From: Cloacibacterium rupense
Lineage (GTDB): Bacteria > Bacteroidota > Bacteroidia > Flavobacteriales > Weeksellaceae
DNA length: 64,000 nt
Direction of reading: 5' to 3'
Assembly (NCBI RefSeq): GCF_014645495.1
Contig: NZ_BMLV01000005.1
Location: 1 to 64,000 of the forward strand
The notes under the pieces were generated by a model. The model worked only from the letters and a program-made list of their open reading frames with translations, searched no databases and was not told the origin of the DNA. Of the stretch, positions 52,364 to 60,684 are shown piece after piece (positions within the stretch are counted from its first letter, which is position 1; each line of letters begins with the position of its first letter). The position numbers and the translations under genes were made by a program.

Positions 52364-54400
52364 ATGAATCCGCTTTTACAAAAATTCAACACCAAATATA
52401 ACTCTGCACCTTTTAATGAAATCAAAGATGAGCATTACCTTCCTGCTTTCAAAGAACTCGTAGAAATTTCTAAAAAAGAAATTGACGAAATCGCCAATAA
52501 TTCAGAAGAACCTACTTTTACCAACACCATAGAAGCTTTGGCGTATTCTGGCGAACAATTAGATGTCGTTTCTAGCATTTTTTTCAATCTAAATTCTGCG
52601 GAAACCAACGACGAAATTCAGAAAATAGCACAAGAAGTTTCGCCGATTTTATCCGAATTTTCTTCCCAAATTTCTCAAAACGAAGCACTTTTTGCTAGAA
52701 TTAAAAAAGTTTTTGACGAGAAAGAAAAGTATTCATTAAATGAAGAACAACAAATGTTGCTCAATGAAACTTACAAAGGTTTTGTAAGAAATGGTGCACT
52801 TTTGAATGATGAAGACAAGAAAAAATTAGAGAAAATCAATATGGATTTGTCTCTAAAATCGCTTCAATTTGGGCAAAATGTTTTGGCAGAAACCAATAAT
52901 TATTTCAAACATATTACAGACAAAAAAGATTTAGCTGGAATTCCCGAAGCTATTCTCGCACAATTTGCGGAAGAAGCCAAAGAAAGAAATTTGGAAGGAT
53001 ACGTTGTCACGCTTCAATATCCGAGTTATGTTCCGTTTATTACGTATTGCGAAAACCGAGAATTACGCAAGGAATTGGCACTTGAAAACGGTAAAAAAGC
53101 CTTTAAAAATAATGAATTTGATAATCAAAATTTAATTAAAGAAATTATTTCTCTAAAACAACAAAAAGCTGAAATTCTAGGTTACAAAAACTACGCTGAA
53201 TATGTTTTGGAAGAAAGAATGGCAAAATCACCTGCCAAAGTTTTTGAATTTTTGAATGAATTATTAGAAAAAGCCACTCCTTTTGCTCAAAAAGAAATTG
53301 AAGAGTTGAAATCTCTTGCAAAAGCTGATGGAATTGATGAAATGCAAAGTTACGACCACGCTTTTTACGCCGAAAAACTTCGCAAAGCAAAATATGATAT
53401 TGATGATGAAGAACTGAAACCTTACTTCCAACTCGATAAAGTAGAAGAAGCAGTTTTTGGTTTGGCTAAGAAACTTTTTGGATTAGAATTTGTAGAAATT
53501 AATGATGTACAAAAATATCATCCGGAAGTGAAAACATATGAAGTCAGAAGTCAGAAGTCGGAAGACGGAAGCCATGATTTTGTTGCTTTACTCTACGCTG
53601 ATTATCACCCGAGAAAAGGAAAAAGAGCGGGAGCTTGGATGACGAGTTTTAAATCTCAAAAAATACAGAACGGAGAGAATGTTCGTCCACATATTTCTGT
53701 GGTTTGTAATTTTACGAAACCAACTTCGGAAACACCAAGTCTATTGACTTTCCAAGAAGTAACTACACTTTTCCACGAATTTGGGCACGCTTTACACGGA
53801 ATTTTGGCGAACACGCAATATCCAACACTTTCGGGAACTTCTGTGAAATGGGATTTTGTAGAATTGCCTTCTCAATTTTTAGAAAATTATTGTTACGAAC
53901 CCGAATTTCTGAAAACTTTCGCCAAACATTACCAAACTGGCGAAGTTTTACCAGACGAAAAAATCCAGAAAATAGCTGATTCTAAAAACTTTATGGAAGG
54001 TTATCAAACTTTGAGACAACTTGGTTTTGGAATTTTGGATATGACTTATCACACAAAAGTGGATGAATTGGAGAATTGGAGTGTGAAAGAATTTGAGGAT
54101 AACACCACGAAGAAAACACAATTATATCCTACAAATCCTGAAACTGCGATGAGTACAAGTTTTTCGCATATTTTCCAGGGAGGTTATTCTGCGGGATATT
54201 ATTCTTACAAATGGGCAGAAGTTTTAGATGCTGATGCTTTTCAATATTTCAAAGAAAATGGAATTTTCAATCCTGAAATTGCTGCAAAATACAAAGTTTT
54301 ACTTTCTAGCGGTGGAACAAAAGACCCGATGGAATTGTACAAAAATTTCAGAGGAAGCGAACCGAAAGTGGAAAGTTTGTTGAAGAGAGCGTTTGGTTAA
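52364..54400 (+). CDS. M3 family metallopeptidase (dipeptidyl carboxypeptidase / oligopeptidase A type)
   Basis: A 678-residue zinc peptidase that degrades short peptides in the cytoplasm; there is no signal peptide. The N-terminus (NPLLQKFNTKYNSAPFNEI) is typical of Dcp/PrlC. The zinc site TLFHEFGHALHGIL is near residues 468-481, followed by the second-sphere Glu in FVELPSQFLENY near 502-513 and the substrate-binding HIFQGGYSAGYYSYKWAEV near 602-620. Residues 396-406 (RSQKSEDGSHD) come from four heptamers at 53540-53572 and look like an insertion in a surface loop. Confidence 0.93.
   Translation: MNPLLQKFNTKYNSAPFNEIKDEHYLPAFKELVEISKKEIDEIANNSEEPTFTNTIEALAYSGEQLDVVSSIFFNLNSAETNDEIQKIAQEVSPILSEFSSQISQNEALFARIKKVFDEKEKYSLNEEQQMLLNETYKGFVRNGALLNDEDKKKLEKINMDLSLKSLQFGQNVLAETNNYFKHITDKKDLAGIPEAILAQFAEEAKERNLEGYVVTLQYPSYVPFITYCENRELRKELALENGKKAFKNNEFDNQNLIKEIISLKQQKAEILGYKNYAEYVLEERMAKSPAKVFEFLNELLEKATPFAQKEIEELKSLAKADGIDEMQSYDHAFYAEKLRKAKYDIDDEELKPYFQLDKVEEAVFGLAKKLFGLEFVEINDVQKYHPEVKTYEVRSQKSEDGSHDFVALLYADYHPRKGKRAGAWMTSFKSQKIQNGENVRPHISVVCNFTKPTSETPSLLTFQEVTTLFHEFGHALHGILANTQYPTLSGTSVKWDFVELPSQFLENYCYEPEFLKTFAKHYQTGEVLPDEKIQKIADSKNFMEGYQTLRQLGFGILDMTYHTKVDELENWSVKEFEDNTTKKTQLYPTNPETAMSTSFSHIFQGGYSAGYYSYKWAEVLDADAFQYFKENGIFNPEIAAKYKVLLSSGGTKDPMELYKNFRGSEPKVESLLKRAFG
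53540..53572 (+). repeat. Heptamer array inside the M3 peptidase coding sequence
   Basis: The bases run agtcaga, agtcaga, agtcgga, agacgga, four 7-bp units in the same style as the intergenic arrays. They encode VRSQKSEDGS between the conserved KTYE and VALLYADYHPR segments, where homologues, as far as I recall, have a shorter loop. Confidence 0.75.
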
Positions 54401-54500
54401 TGGAAAATTGAGAATTGAAAATAAATTTTTGATGACAAATTGCTCTAATTGTTCAGAAAAATTATATAACTGATAAGGCTTAATTATTAATTTTAGAAAA

Positions 54501-54938
54501 ATGTATTTTAATAAATTTGAAATAGAAACGATAAATACCAAAGCTCAAAATTTAGAAACATTAAAAAAAATTGTTTTCATAGGCAAAATACCAACATTTC
54601 CTTTTAATTTCGATTATGATAAAAAAACATTTTATGGTAAGATAAACAATTCCAATTTTGAAATTTCGCCTGTTATTAAAGGTAGAAATTCTTTTTCTCC
54701 AAATATAAAAGGTGAACTTATAGGCGACATAGATTCCAAAATAATTCTGAAAATGCGTCTTCATTTTTCGGTGATTGTTTTTTTGCTTTGTTTAACACTA
54801 TTAATCCTCTGGAATATAAAATATTATTCAATTTATGAAGATATTCTTATTTTAACATTAATATATTTTATAACATTTTTTTTGTATTGGAAAGAATGCC
54901 AAAAAGCAAAAGTAAATTTTGAAAAATATTTTAAATAA
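54501..54938 (+). CDS. Hypothetical membrane protein
   Basis: A 145-residue protein. The first ~88 residues are soluble (starts YFNKFEIETINTKAQ, with FPFNFDYDKKTFYGKINNS in the middle), then two membrane helices (about 90-108 and 114-131) and a short charged end. Possibly a small membrane sensor-like or PH-like domain protein, but I do not recognise a family. AT-rich codon use. It lies 100 bp downstream of the peptidase gene and 11 bp upstream of the YchJ-like gene. Confidence 0.62.
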   Translation: MYFNKFEIETINTKAQNLETLKKIVFIGKIPTFPFNFDYDKKTFYGKINNSNFEISPVIKGRNSFSPNIKGELIGDIDSKIILKMRLHFSVIVFLLCLTLLILWNIKYYSIYEDILILTLIYFITFFLYWKECQKAKVNFEKYFK

Positions 54939-54949
54939 AAACTTAAAAA

Positions 54950-55324
54950 ATGAATTGCCCTTGTTGTTCAGGAAAATTATACGAAGAATGTTGCGAACCG
55001 TTTCATTCTAAAAAAGAGTTTCCAAAAACTGCGGAAGAACTCATGCGTTCTCGTTATGCTGCATTCGCCATTCCGAATGGTGATTATCTTTGGGAGACTA
55101 CGCTTCCTAACAAAAGGAAATTTCACCATAAGACCGAGTTGGAAAACTGGGGAAAAGAAAACACTTGGACAAAACTAGAAATCATACAATCTAGCGAAAA
55201 AGAAGTAGAATTTAAGGCTTATTTCACTGATAAATTTGGGAAAGAAAACATCCACCACGAACTTTCGACTTTCAAAAAAATCGATAAAAAATGGTATTAT
55301 GTTTCGGGAAAGTTTTTAGATTAA
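54950..55324 (+). CDS. YchJ family protein with SEC-C zinc motif
   Basis: A 124-residue protein beginning NCPCCSGKLYEECCEPFH, a cysteine cluster of the SEC-C type that binds zinc, followed by the YchJ core: AEELMRSRYAAFAIPNGDYLWETT near 28-51 and a C-terminal NTF2-like half (VEFKAYFTDKFGKENIHHELSTF, spread near 84-106). Its role is not known in detail. It is convergent with, and overlaps by 4 bp, the VF530 gene. Confidence 0.85.
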   Translation: MNCPCCSGKLYEECCEPFHSKKEFPKTAEELMRSRYAAFAIPNGDYLWETTLPNKRKFHHKTELENWGKENTWTKLEIIQSSEKEVEFKAYFTDKFGKENIHHELSTFKKIDKKWYYVSGKFLD

Positions 55325-55563
55325 AGTAAACCTTTTTTCTTTTTTTGCCTCAAAACATACAAGTAAAGACTTTCTACTTTTTTTCTTGCCCAATCGGTTT
55401 TTCGGAGAAATTTAAGCGAAGAATTAATGCTAGGATTTTCGTTAAAACAACGGATATTGATTTGTTTCCCTAATTCTTCGAAACCATTGTAATATTCTAC
55501 CAATTCTTCTAGAATGGTGTCTAGTCTTTTTCCGTGTAAAGGGTCTTTAGAAGTATGTTCCAT
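55321..55563 (-). CDS. VF530 family DNA-binding protein
   Basis: An 80-residue protein of the DUF2132/VF530 family: KDPLHGKRLDTILEELVEYYNGFEELGKQINIRCF in the first half with the conserved P-L-H-G, and NPSINSSLKFLRKTDWARKKVESLYLY in the second half (both quoted as start and end of longer runs). It ends in a basic tail (RQKKKKGLL). Family members are small helical proteins thought to bind DNA. Stand-alone gene. Confidence 0.85.
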   Translation of the reverse strand: MEHTSKDPLHGKRLDTILEELVEYYNGFEELGKQINIRCFNENPSINSSLKFLRKTDWARKKVESLYLYVLRQKKKKGLL

Positions 55564-55623
55564 TATTTTGTAAAAATATCAATTTTATGATGAAAAACAG
55601 AATTTTCGGAAAAACTTATTCCT

Positions 55624-55631
55624 TATCTTTG
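55624..55631 (+). promoter_or_regulatory. -7 box of the GDSL hydrolase gene
   Basis: TATCTTTG matches TAnnTTTG, 17 nt before the ATG. Confidence 0.55.
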
Positions 55632-55648
55632 GATATAAATTTAGTTCA

Positions 55649-56308
55649 ATGAAAAAAACAATCCTCACTTTAGCTTTATCTCTAATGTCAATATTATTTT
55701 TTGCTCAAGATTTCGCCAATTATTCTAAATACGAGAAAGATAACGTAAAAGTAAAATCTCAAAGTACTTTTCCAAATGCAGTTTTTATGGGAGATTCTAT
55801 TACGGAAGGTTGGGTGAATTCTGACCCGAAATTCTTTTCTGATAATAATTTTGTTGGAAGGGGTATTTCAGGGCAAACCACTTCGCAAATGCTTTTGAGA
55901 TTCAGAGAAGATGTGATAAATCTTCACCCCAAAAAAGTAATCATTCTGGCCGGAACCAATGATATTGCTGAAAACCAAGGAAAGATTTCTCACGATAAAA
56001 TTCTAGGAAATATCATTTCTATGGTAGAATTGGCAAAAGCTAACAAAATAAAAGTGGTACTATGCTCTGTGCTTCCTGCATATGAATTTTGGTGGAGAAC
56101 AGGATTACAACCAGCAGAAAAAGTAGTTGCATTAAATAAATTATTAAAAGAATATGCGCAAAAGAACAAAATTTCTTATGTAGAATATTTTGACGAAATG
56201 AAAGATGAAAGAAATGGGTTACCCAAATTATATGCTGATGACGAAGTACACCCCAATATTGCGGGTTACAAAAAAATGGAAGAAATTTTAATGAAAACCT
56301 TGAAATAA
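55649..56308 (+). CDS. Secreted SGNH/GDSL-type esterase
   Basis: A 219-residue exported hydrolase. The signal peptide is residues 1-19 (LSLMSILFFAQ). The SGNH blocks are complete: block I VFMGDSITEGW near 46-56 with the nucleophile Ser, block II GRGISGQTTSQML near 70-82 with Gly, block III LAGTNDIAEN near 100-109 with Asn, and block V DEVHPNIAGY near 199-208 with Asp and His. It probably removes acetyl or acyl groups from carbohydrates. Single gene with its own promoter box and terminator. Confidence 0.92.
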   Translation: MKKTILTLALSLMSILFFAQDFANYSKYEKDNVKVKSQSTFPNAVFMGDSITEGWVNSDPKFFSDNNFVGRGISGQTTSQMLLRFREDVINLHPKKVIILAGTNDIAENQGKISHDKILGNIISMVELAKANKIKVVLCSVLPAYEFWWRTGLQPAEKVVALNKLLKEYAQKNKISYVEYFDEMKDERNGLPKLYADDEVHPNIAGYKKMEEILMKTLK

Positions 56309-56310
56309 AA

Positions 56311-56337
56311 AAAATCCCGAAAAATTTTTCGGGATTT
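56311..56337. terminator. Terminator after the GDSL gene
   Basis: AAATCCCGAAAA and TTTTCGGGATTT form a near-perfect stem between convergent genes; it can serve both directions. Confidence 0.9.
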
Positions 56338-56363
56338 ATCTTTTATAAAAATTGAATTTAAAA

Positions 56364-56864
56364 TTAATGTCCAGAATGACCGTCAATTCCGTGTGCGTGA
56401 CCGTGAGCTAATTCTTCAGGAGTTGCTTCACGATGATTTACAATCTCCACTTCGAAATGTAATGTTTTACCAGCCATTGGATGATTAAGGTCTGCAATCA
56501 CCACTTCTGCAGTCACTTCTAAAACCACTGCTTGAAAATGATTCCCTTGATTATCAGAAAGCGGCAAAATGGCACCTACTGGCGGCATACCAGATTCTTT
56601 GAACATTTCCAAAGGCAATTGTACTATAGCTTCAGGATTTCTCTCGCCATAACCTTCTGCTGGTAGAATGGTAAATGAAGCTTTGTCACCAGTTGTTAAA
56701 CCTTTGATGTTTTCTTCAAATTTAGGAATCATCATTCCTACTCCATATAAAAAGGTAAGTGGGTTTTCTACGTCTGATTTTTCTACCAAAACTTTTTCGT
56801 TGTTTTCTCCATCAGTATGAAGAATGTAGTTAAGTGCAACTACTTGTTTGTTGTCTATTGTCAT
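56364..56864 (-). CDS. FKBP-type peptidyl-prolyl isomerase (SlyD-like)
   Basis: A 166-residue folding helper that isomerises X-Pro bonds. It starts IDNKQVVALNYILHTDG and has the SlyD arrangement, with FKBP halves split by an insert-in-flap domain: NPLTFLYGVGMMIPKFEENIKGLTTGD near 34-60, AEGYGERNPEAIVQLPLEMF near 70-89, then VEIVNHREATPEELAHGH. The C-terminus is rich in His (HGHAHGIDGHSGH), suggesting nickel or zinc binding as in SlyD. Stand-alone gene. Confidence 0.92.
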   Translation of the reverse strand: MTIDNKQVVALNYILHTDGENNEKVLVEKSDVENPLTFLYGVGMMIPKFEENIKGLTTGDKASFTILPAEGYGERNPEAIVQLPLEMFKESGMPPVGAILPLSDNQGNHFQAVVLEVTAEVVIADLNHPMAGKTLHFEVEIVNHREATPEELAHGHAHGIDGHSGH

Positions 56865-57008
56865 AATATTTTTGATTTTAGAGAATGCTCTCTTTTTATT
56901 CTATTGTGTCAAATTTCTTGCCTTTTGAAAAATCTAGACAATTACTGCCAAATTGACTTATTTAAAAATGAGAAGAATGAACCACTCATTAAAAATCACT
57001 TTTTTTCA

Positions 57009-58097
57009 TCAAACATTTTGAAAATTATTGGATTTCACCACTTCATTTCTAGCTTTTGCAAGCATTGGAATGGAAATAAACCCCATCACTGCCATAATCA
57101 CCAATTGCATGGTGTGAGAAATAAATGCGTAAGACAAACCTATAGCTGCACCTTCTTCGAAAGTTTTACCATAAGAAAAGAAAAGGGCGCCTATACCTAT
57201 TTTCATTGCAAAATGAAATGCACCGATTCCTCCAGAAGCCGGAACCATCATGCCTAAAGTTCCTACAACAATCACAAAAAATCCATCAGCAAATGTAAAA
57301 TGTGAAGTTTCTGGTAAAGCAAAACACACCAAATAAGCAGCAAAATAATAGGAAACCCAAATCGCAACGGAAAGTACAATGAATTTTACTTTTTGTTTTA
57401 GTTTGAAAATAGAAGTCAATCCGTGGAAAATTCCTTTAGCAAATTCAATTAATTTTTCTCTTTTATAAATGAATAGCCCAATAACTGCTAAAAAAGCTAC
57501 GACTACAAAACTTATTTTAAGATAAAAATAAAAAGCGTCAAAATCTTGAACGCCTAATTTCATCATAAATTTTTCGAAAAAATTAGGAATAAATTTTTCT
57601 TTTTTATCTTTTTGGTTGGTTACAAAATCATAAAATGAGAGAATCGCTTTATACTTAAAAACCAATGTCAATGCTAAAAATCCTAACATACAAACCAAAT
57701 CTACCACTCTTTCTAGGATAATAGTTCCAAAAGATTTATCCACCGGAACTTTTTCTACGCCATACAAAGCAGTAGAACGTGCTAGTTCGCCACTTCTAGG
57801 AATGGTAAGATTCATGAGGTATCCGAAAGAAATCGTCCAAAGAGAATTTGAGTTAGATATTTGGTAACCCATAGGTTCTAGCAATAAATTCCAACGAATA
57901 GCTCTAAACCAATACGCCAACAGACCAAAAACCATGGCTGCTAATACCCAAAGATAATTGGCTTTTGCCAAAGAAATTTTTATGTTTTCAAAATCTAGTC
58001 CCCTAAAAGCCAGCCACATAAACAATGCGGCAAAAACCAAAGAAATAAGAATGGTTAAAAGATTTTTAAGCGAGAAAGATTTTTTTTGATTTTCCAA
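57009..58097 (-). CDS. Lysylphosphatidylglycerol synthase-like TM protein (UPF0104)
   Basis: A 362-residue integral membrane protein with about eight helices, matching the flippase-like TM domain of MprF (UPF0104/DUF2156-less form). Visible signatures: YWFRAIRWNLLLEPMG near 61-76, TIPRSGELARSTALYGVEKVPVDKSFGTIILERVVD (R-x-G-E and the later E-R in parts, about 98-133), and MMVPASGGIGAFHFAM near 283-298. The soluble lysyl-transferase part of MprF is absent, so a lipid-flipping role is more likely than synthesis. The start is TTG; an in-frame stop five codons upstream leaves no ATG. It lies 12 bp after panD. Confidence 0.85.
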   Translation of the reverse strand: MENQKKSFSLKNLLTILISLVFAALFMWLAFRGLDFENIKISLAKANYLWVLAAMVFGLLAYWFRAIRWNLLLEPMGYQISNSNSLWTISFGYLMNLTIPRSGELARSTALYGVEKVPVDKSFGTIILERVVDLVCMLGFLALTLVFKYKAILSFYDFVTNQKDKKEKFIPNFFEKFMMKLGVQDFDAFYFYLKISFVVVAFLAVIGLFIYKREKLIEFAKGIFHGLTSIFKLKQKVKFIVLSVAIWVSYYFAAYLVCFALPETSHFTFADGFFVIVVGTLGMMVPASGGIGAFHFAMKIGIGALFFSYGKTFEEGAAIGLSYAFISHTMQLVIMAVMGFISIPMLAKARNEVVKSNNFQNV

Positions 58098-58109
58098 AAG
58101 AATAGGAAT

Positions 58110-58460
58110 TTAAGTTAAAAGATTGGTTTTTTCGTCTGGGAAAATAATTTTTGGTTGGAAGGTTTTTGCTTCCTCCATAGACATTTGAGCATAAGAAATG
58201 ATGATGATTACATCGCCTTTCTGCACTTTTCTAGCAGCAGGACCGTTCAGACAAATTTCACCAGATTTTTTTTTCCCCTTAATCACATAAGTATCAAAAC
58301 GCTCACCATTGTTTACGTTTACAATATAAACTCTTTCTCCTACTACTAAACCAGCAGCTTCTATAAGGTCTTCATCTATCGTAATACTACCAATATAATT
58401 TAGATCTGAAGCAGTAACGGTAACACGGTGGATTTTCGATTTAAAAACTTCTATAAACAT
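58110..58460 (-). CDS. panD: Aspartate 1-decarboxylase
   Basis: A 116-residue pyruvoyl enzyme that makes beta-alanine from aspartate for pantothenate and CoA. The self-cleavage site Gly24-Ser25 is intact in [26 protein letters not shown] at 9-22 holds the substrate-binding Lys9 and the Thr/Tyr pair, and [17 protein letters not shown] near 69-85 contains the N-G-A-A motif. Normal length. The promoter box TAAATTTG ends 4 nt before the ATG, which suggests a leaderless transcript shared with the downstream membrane protein. Confidence 0.96.
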   Translation of the reverse strand: MFIEVFKSKIHRVTVTASDLNYIGSITIDEDLIEAAGLVVGERVYIVNVNNGERFDTYVIKGKKKSGEICLNGPAARKVQKGDVIIIISYAQMSMEEAKTFQPKIIFPDEKTNLLT

Positions 58461-58464
58461 GCTG

Positions 58465-58472
58465 CAAATTTA
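58465..58472 (-). promoter_or_regulatory. -7 box of panD, 4 nt before the start codon
   Basis: The minus strand reads TAAATTTG, then CAGC and the ATG. The spacing equals that of rnpB, so transcription is predicted to begin at the ATG. Confidence 0.65.
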
Positions 58473-58795
58473 ATCATTTTTTATGTTAAAAAAATGCAAA
58501 ATTCAAAATAACAAAAATATGCAATCAACTGATTTAAAGCACAAAATAAAACTAATCTACATGAATATCAAAAATAAATTGCATAAAAAGTAGGAAAACA
58601 AAACAAAACGTACAAAATTAACAAATTCGCAATTTAAAAATTTATTAAACAAACATTTAAAAAACACAATATTTATAGTATCTAAAAAGAATTTGAGCTA
58701 TTGAAAAAGTCCATTTTTAGTTATAGATACGAATTATCATATTTAAGCTAAATCATAGAAAAAAGTATAATTATCATTAAAATTATGAAAAAAAT
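58473..58795. other. AT-rich gap between panD and HU
   Basis: This stretch of roughly 320 bp is over 75 percent A+T, with many A and T runs. Apart from the divergent promoters at its ends nothing could be recognised; no open frame or stable hairpin stands out. Confidence 0.45.
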
Positions 58796-58825
58796 TTGTG
58801 TAATTTCAAAATTGTTATATATTTG
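58796..58825 (+). promoter_or_regulatory. Promoter of the HU gene
   Basis: TTG (58796-58798) and TATATTTG (58818-58825) are 19 bases apart, the best full match to the Bacteroidota TTG / TAnnTTTG consensus in the window. The leader to the ATG is about 32 nt. Confidence 0.8.
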
Positions 58826-58861
58826 TCTTACATAACAAATTAACAATTAATATTTACAACT

Positions 58862-59152
58862 ATGAACAAGTCTGAATTAATCGACGCAATCGCAAAAGAT
58901 GCTGGTATCACTAAAGTTGCTGCTAAAGCTGCTCTTGAATCTTTCATTTCTAACGTAACTGCTACTCTTAAGAAAAAAGATGGTAAAGTTGCATTAGTAG
59001 GTTTCGGTACATTTTCAGTAGCCGAAAGAGCTGCAAGACAAGGTATTAACCCTGCTACAAAAAAACCAATTAAAATTGCTGCTAAAAAAGTTGCTAAATT
59101 TAAAGCTGGTGCAGACTTATCTGCTGCGGTTTCTGGAGCTAAAAAGAAATAA
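58862..59152 (+). CDS. hup: HU family DNA-binding protein
   Basis: A 96-residue histone-like protein that bends and compacts DNA. The N-terminal helices read [27 protein letters not shown] (start and end of residues 2-28), then [29 protein letters not shown] near 37-65 with the DNA-intercalating arm ([12 protein letters not shown]), and [15 protein letters not shown] near 71-85. Codon use is strongly biased, as expected for a highly expressed gene, and it has a full promoter and a terminator. It is transcribed alone. Confidence 0.96.
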   Translation: MNKSELIDAIAKDAGITKVAAKAALESFISNVTATLKKKDGKVALVGFGTFSVAERAARQGINPATKKPIKIAAKKVAKFKAGADLSAAVSGAKKK

Positions 59153-59174
59153 TTAATTTTCTATAAAAAACAAT

Positions 59175-59206
59175 AAATCGCCGGAACTAAGTTTCGGCGA
59201 TTTTCT
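59175..59206 (+). terminator. Rho-independent terminator of HU
   Basis: AAATCGCCG and CGGCGATTT pair with an inner GAAC/GTTT extension, followed by TTTTC. It begins 23 bp past the stop. Confidence 0.9.
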
Positions 59207-59293
59207 TATTTATCAAGCTTTATGAATCAAGAATTTATATAAAAAATACTTTTCCTTCTATTGCTTTAGATTTTGGTTAAATTTCACTTTCTT

Positions 59294-59938
59294 TTACGGA
59301 GCTAATCTAGAGATTTTCCAATCAAAATTCTCCTGAAGTTCATATATAATTCTGTCATGTAAGCGATTAGGCCTACCTTGCCAAAACTCTATTTCATATG
59401 GTTTTGCCAGATAACCTCCCCAATTTTCTGGTCTTGGAACTTCTTTGTTTTCGTACTCTTTTTCTAATTCTTTTAATTTATTTTCTAGAAATTCTCGGTT
59501 TGGGATTACAGAACTCTGATGAGAAACCACAGCCCCTAATTGGCTTCCTTTTGGTCTAGAATGGAAATATCCATCACTCAAATTTTCTGGGATTTTTTCT
59601 AATTCAGCTTTTATAATAATTTGTCTTTCAAGACTTGGCCAAAAAAAATGAAGACATGCATTAGCATTTTTTTCTATAGCTTTTCCTTTTTTACTGTTAT
59701 AGTTTGTATAAAATATAAAACCTTCCCATGTATATGCCTTCAAAAGTACCATTCTAGTTCTGGGGCAACCATCTGCTTCTACAGTAGAAATTGCCATTGC
59801 ATTAGCTTCTGAGACTGCAGGATTTTCTTCTGCCTCTAAAAACCAATCTCTAAACATCTCTATAGGATTTTCTTTTATCTGGCTTTCTAGCAACTGAGAT
59901 TTTTCGTAAATTTTTCTTTTATCATGAAGATTTTCCAT
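59294..59938 (-). CDS. pdxH: Pyridoxamine 5'-phosphate oxidase
   Basis: A 214-residue FMN enzyme that oxidises pyridoxamine or pyridoxine phosphate to pyridoxal phosphate. Motifs: AMAISTVEADGCPRTRMVLLKAY near 47-69, FYTNYNSKKGKAIEKNANACLHFFW near 75-99 (FMN and substrate binding), QIIIKAELEKIP near 106-117, YFHSRPKGSQLGA near 125-137, and the C-terminal EFWQGRPNRLHDRIIYE near 183-199 with the catalytic Arg-His. The ATG at 59938 is used instead of a TTG one codon upstream. It is divergent from the YqgE gene, 24 bp apart. Confidence 0.96.
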   Translation of the reverse strand: MENLHDKRKIYEKSQLLESQIKENPIEMFRDWFLEAEENPAVSEANAMAISTVEADGCPRTRMVLLKAYTWEGFIFYTNYNSKKGKAIEKNANACLHFFWPSLERQIIIKAELEKIPENLSDGYFHSRPKGSQLGAVVSHQSSVIPNREFLENKLKELEKEYENKEVPRPENWGGYLAKPYEIEFWQGRPNRLHDRIIYELQENFDWKISRLAP

Positions 59939-59950
59939 CAAAATTTTTTT

Positions 59951-59958
59951 TAAATTTG
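59951..59958 (+). promoter_or_regulatory. -7 box of the YqgE gene, 4 nt before the start codon
   Basis: TAAATTTG, then ATAC and the ATG. It fits the leaderless pattern seen at panD and the class III aminotransferase gene. Confidence 0.65.
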
Positions 59959-59962
59959 ATAC

Positions 59963-60511
59963 ATGAATTACTCTTACAAAGGTAAAATATTAATTTCTAC
60001 TCCAGATATTTCTGGTGATATATTTTCTAGATCTGTGGTTCTCATCATAGAGCATGATAATATGGGTGCCTATGGACTGATTTTGAACAAAAAAAATCAC
60101 CTTATGAGTAGTAAATTGCTAGAGCTTTTTGGTTTTAACGTGGAAGTATATGAAGGTGGCCCTGTAGAAAATGACAGAATTTCATTTATTGTTAAAGGAA
60201 ATCCTATCACGGAAAAATACACAAAAATTGAAGATGAATTTTATTTAACAGAAGACATAGAAGAGATTGTTTCTAGTATAATAGATGATAAATTGCCTGT
60301 AGAAAATGTAAAAGTTTTCTCTGGATACTCTGGTTGGAGCGCCAATCAGCTAGACCGAGAAATTCAAAACAAAATGTGGACCCCCGTAGAAATTTATAAT
60401 TTAGACTACACTTTACCCAACGACCAAAGTCTATGGAAAAAAATTATGCAAAATCTAGGTGGTGATTTTTTGCTTTGGGCCAATTCTCCTGAAGATGTAA
60501 GTATGAATTAG
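59963..60511 (+). CDS. YqgE/AlgH family protein
   Basis: A 182-residue soluble protein. Family motifs: KGKILISTPDISGDIFSRSVVLIIEH in the first 31 residues, GAYGLILNKK near 34-43, VEVYEGGPVENDRISFI near 57-73, and FSGYSGWSANQLDREI near 119-134, with the conserved GYAGW-like segment. The family is widespread but its molecular role is unclear; AlgH in Pseudomonas was linked to alginate regulation. Single gene. Confidence 0.93.
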   Translation: MNYSYKGKILISTPDISGDIFSRSVVLIIEHDNMGAYGLILNKKNHLMSSKLLELFGFNVEVYEGGPVENDRISFIVKGNPITEKYTKIEDEFYLTEDIEEIVSSIIDDKLPVENVKVFSGYSGWSANQLDREIQNKMWTPVEIYNLDYTLPNDQSLWKKIMQNLGGDFLLWANSPEDVSMN

Positions 60512-60601
60512 GTTAAGGTTAAGATTTTAACAAAATTTTAATATTTCTTTTAGAAATTCTTTGGAAGGAAGTTCCGTTTTTAATGTAAATCAAATAAAAA
60601 A

Positions 60602-60644
60602 GAACTCGGTAAATGACCATCTGATAAGGTTGTTTCCCGAGTTC
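60602..60644. repeat. Imperfect stem-loop after YqgE
   Basis: GAACTCGG (60602-60609) pairs with CCGAGTTC (60637-60644). The 27-base loop can form a smaller ACC/GGT pairing (CCATCTGATAAGG). It lies 90 bp past the YqgE stop. It lacks a T run directly after it, so a terminator role is uncertain. Confidence 0.5.
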
Positions 60645-60657
60645 GTCTATTAAAAAA

Positions 60658-60684
60658 AATCCTTCTCTTTAATGGAGAAGGATA
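60658..60684 (-). terminator. Terminator of the class IV aminotransferase gene
   Basis: AATCCTTCTC and GAGAAGGATT-type arms pair around TTTAATG; on the minus strand a T run follows. It begins at the stop codon of the gene. Confidence 0.85.
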
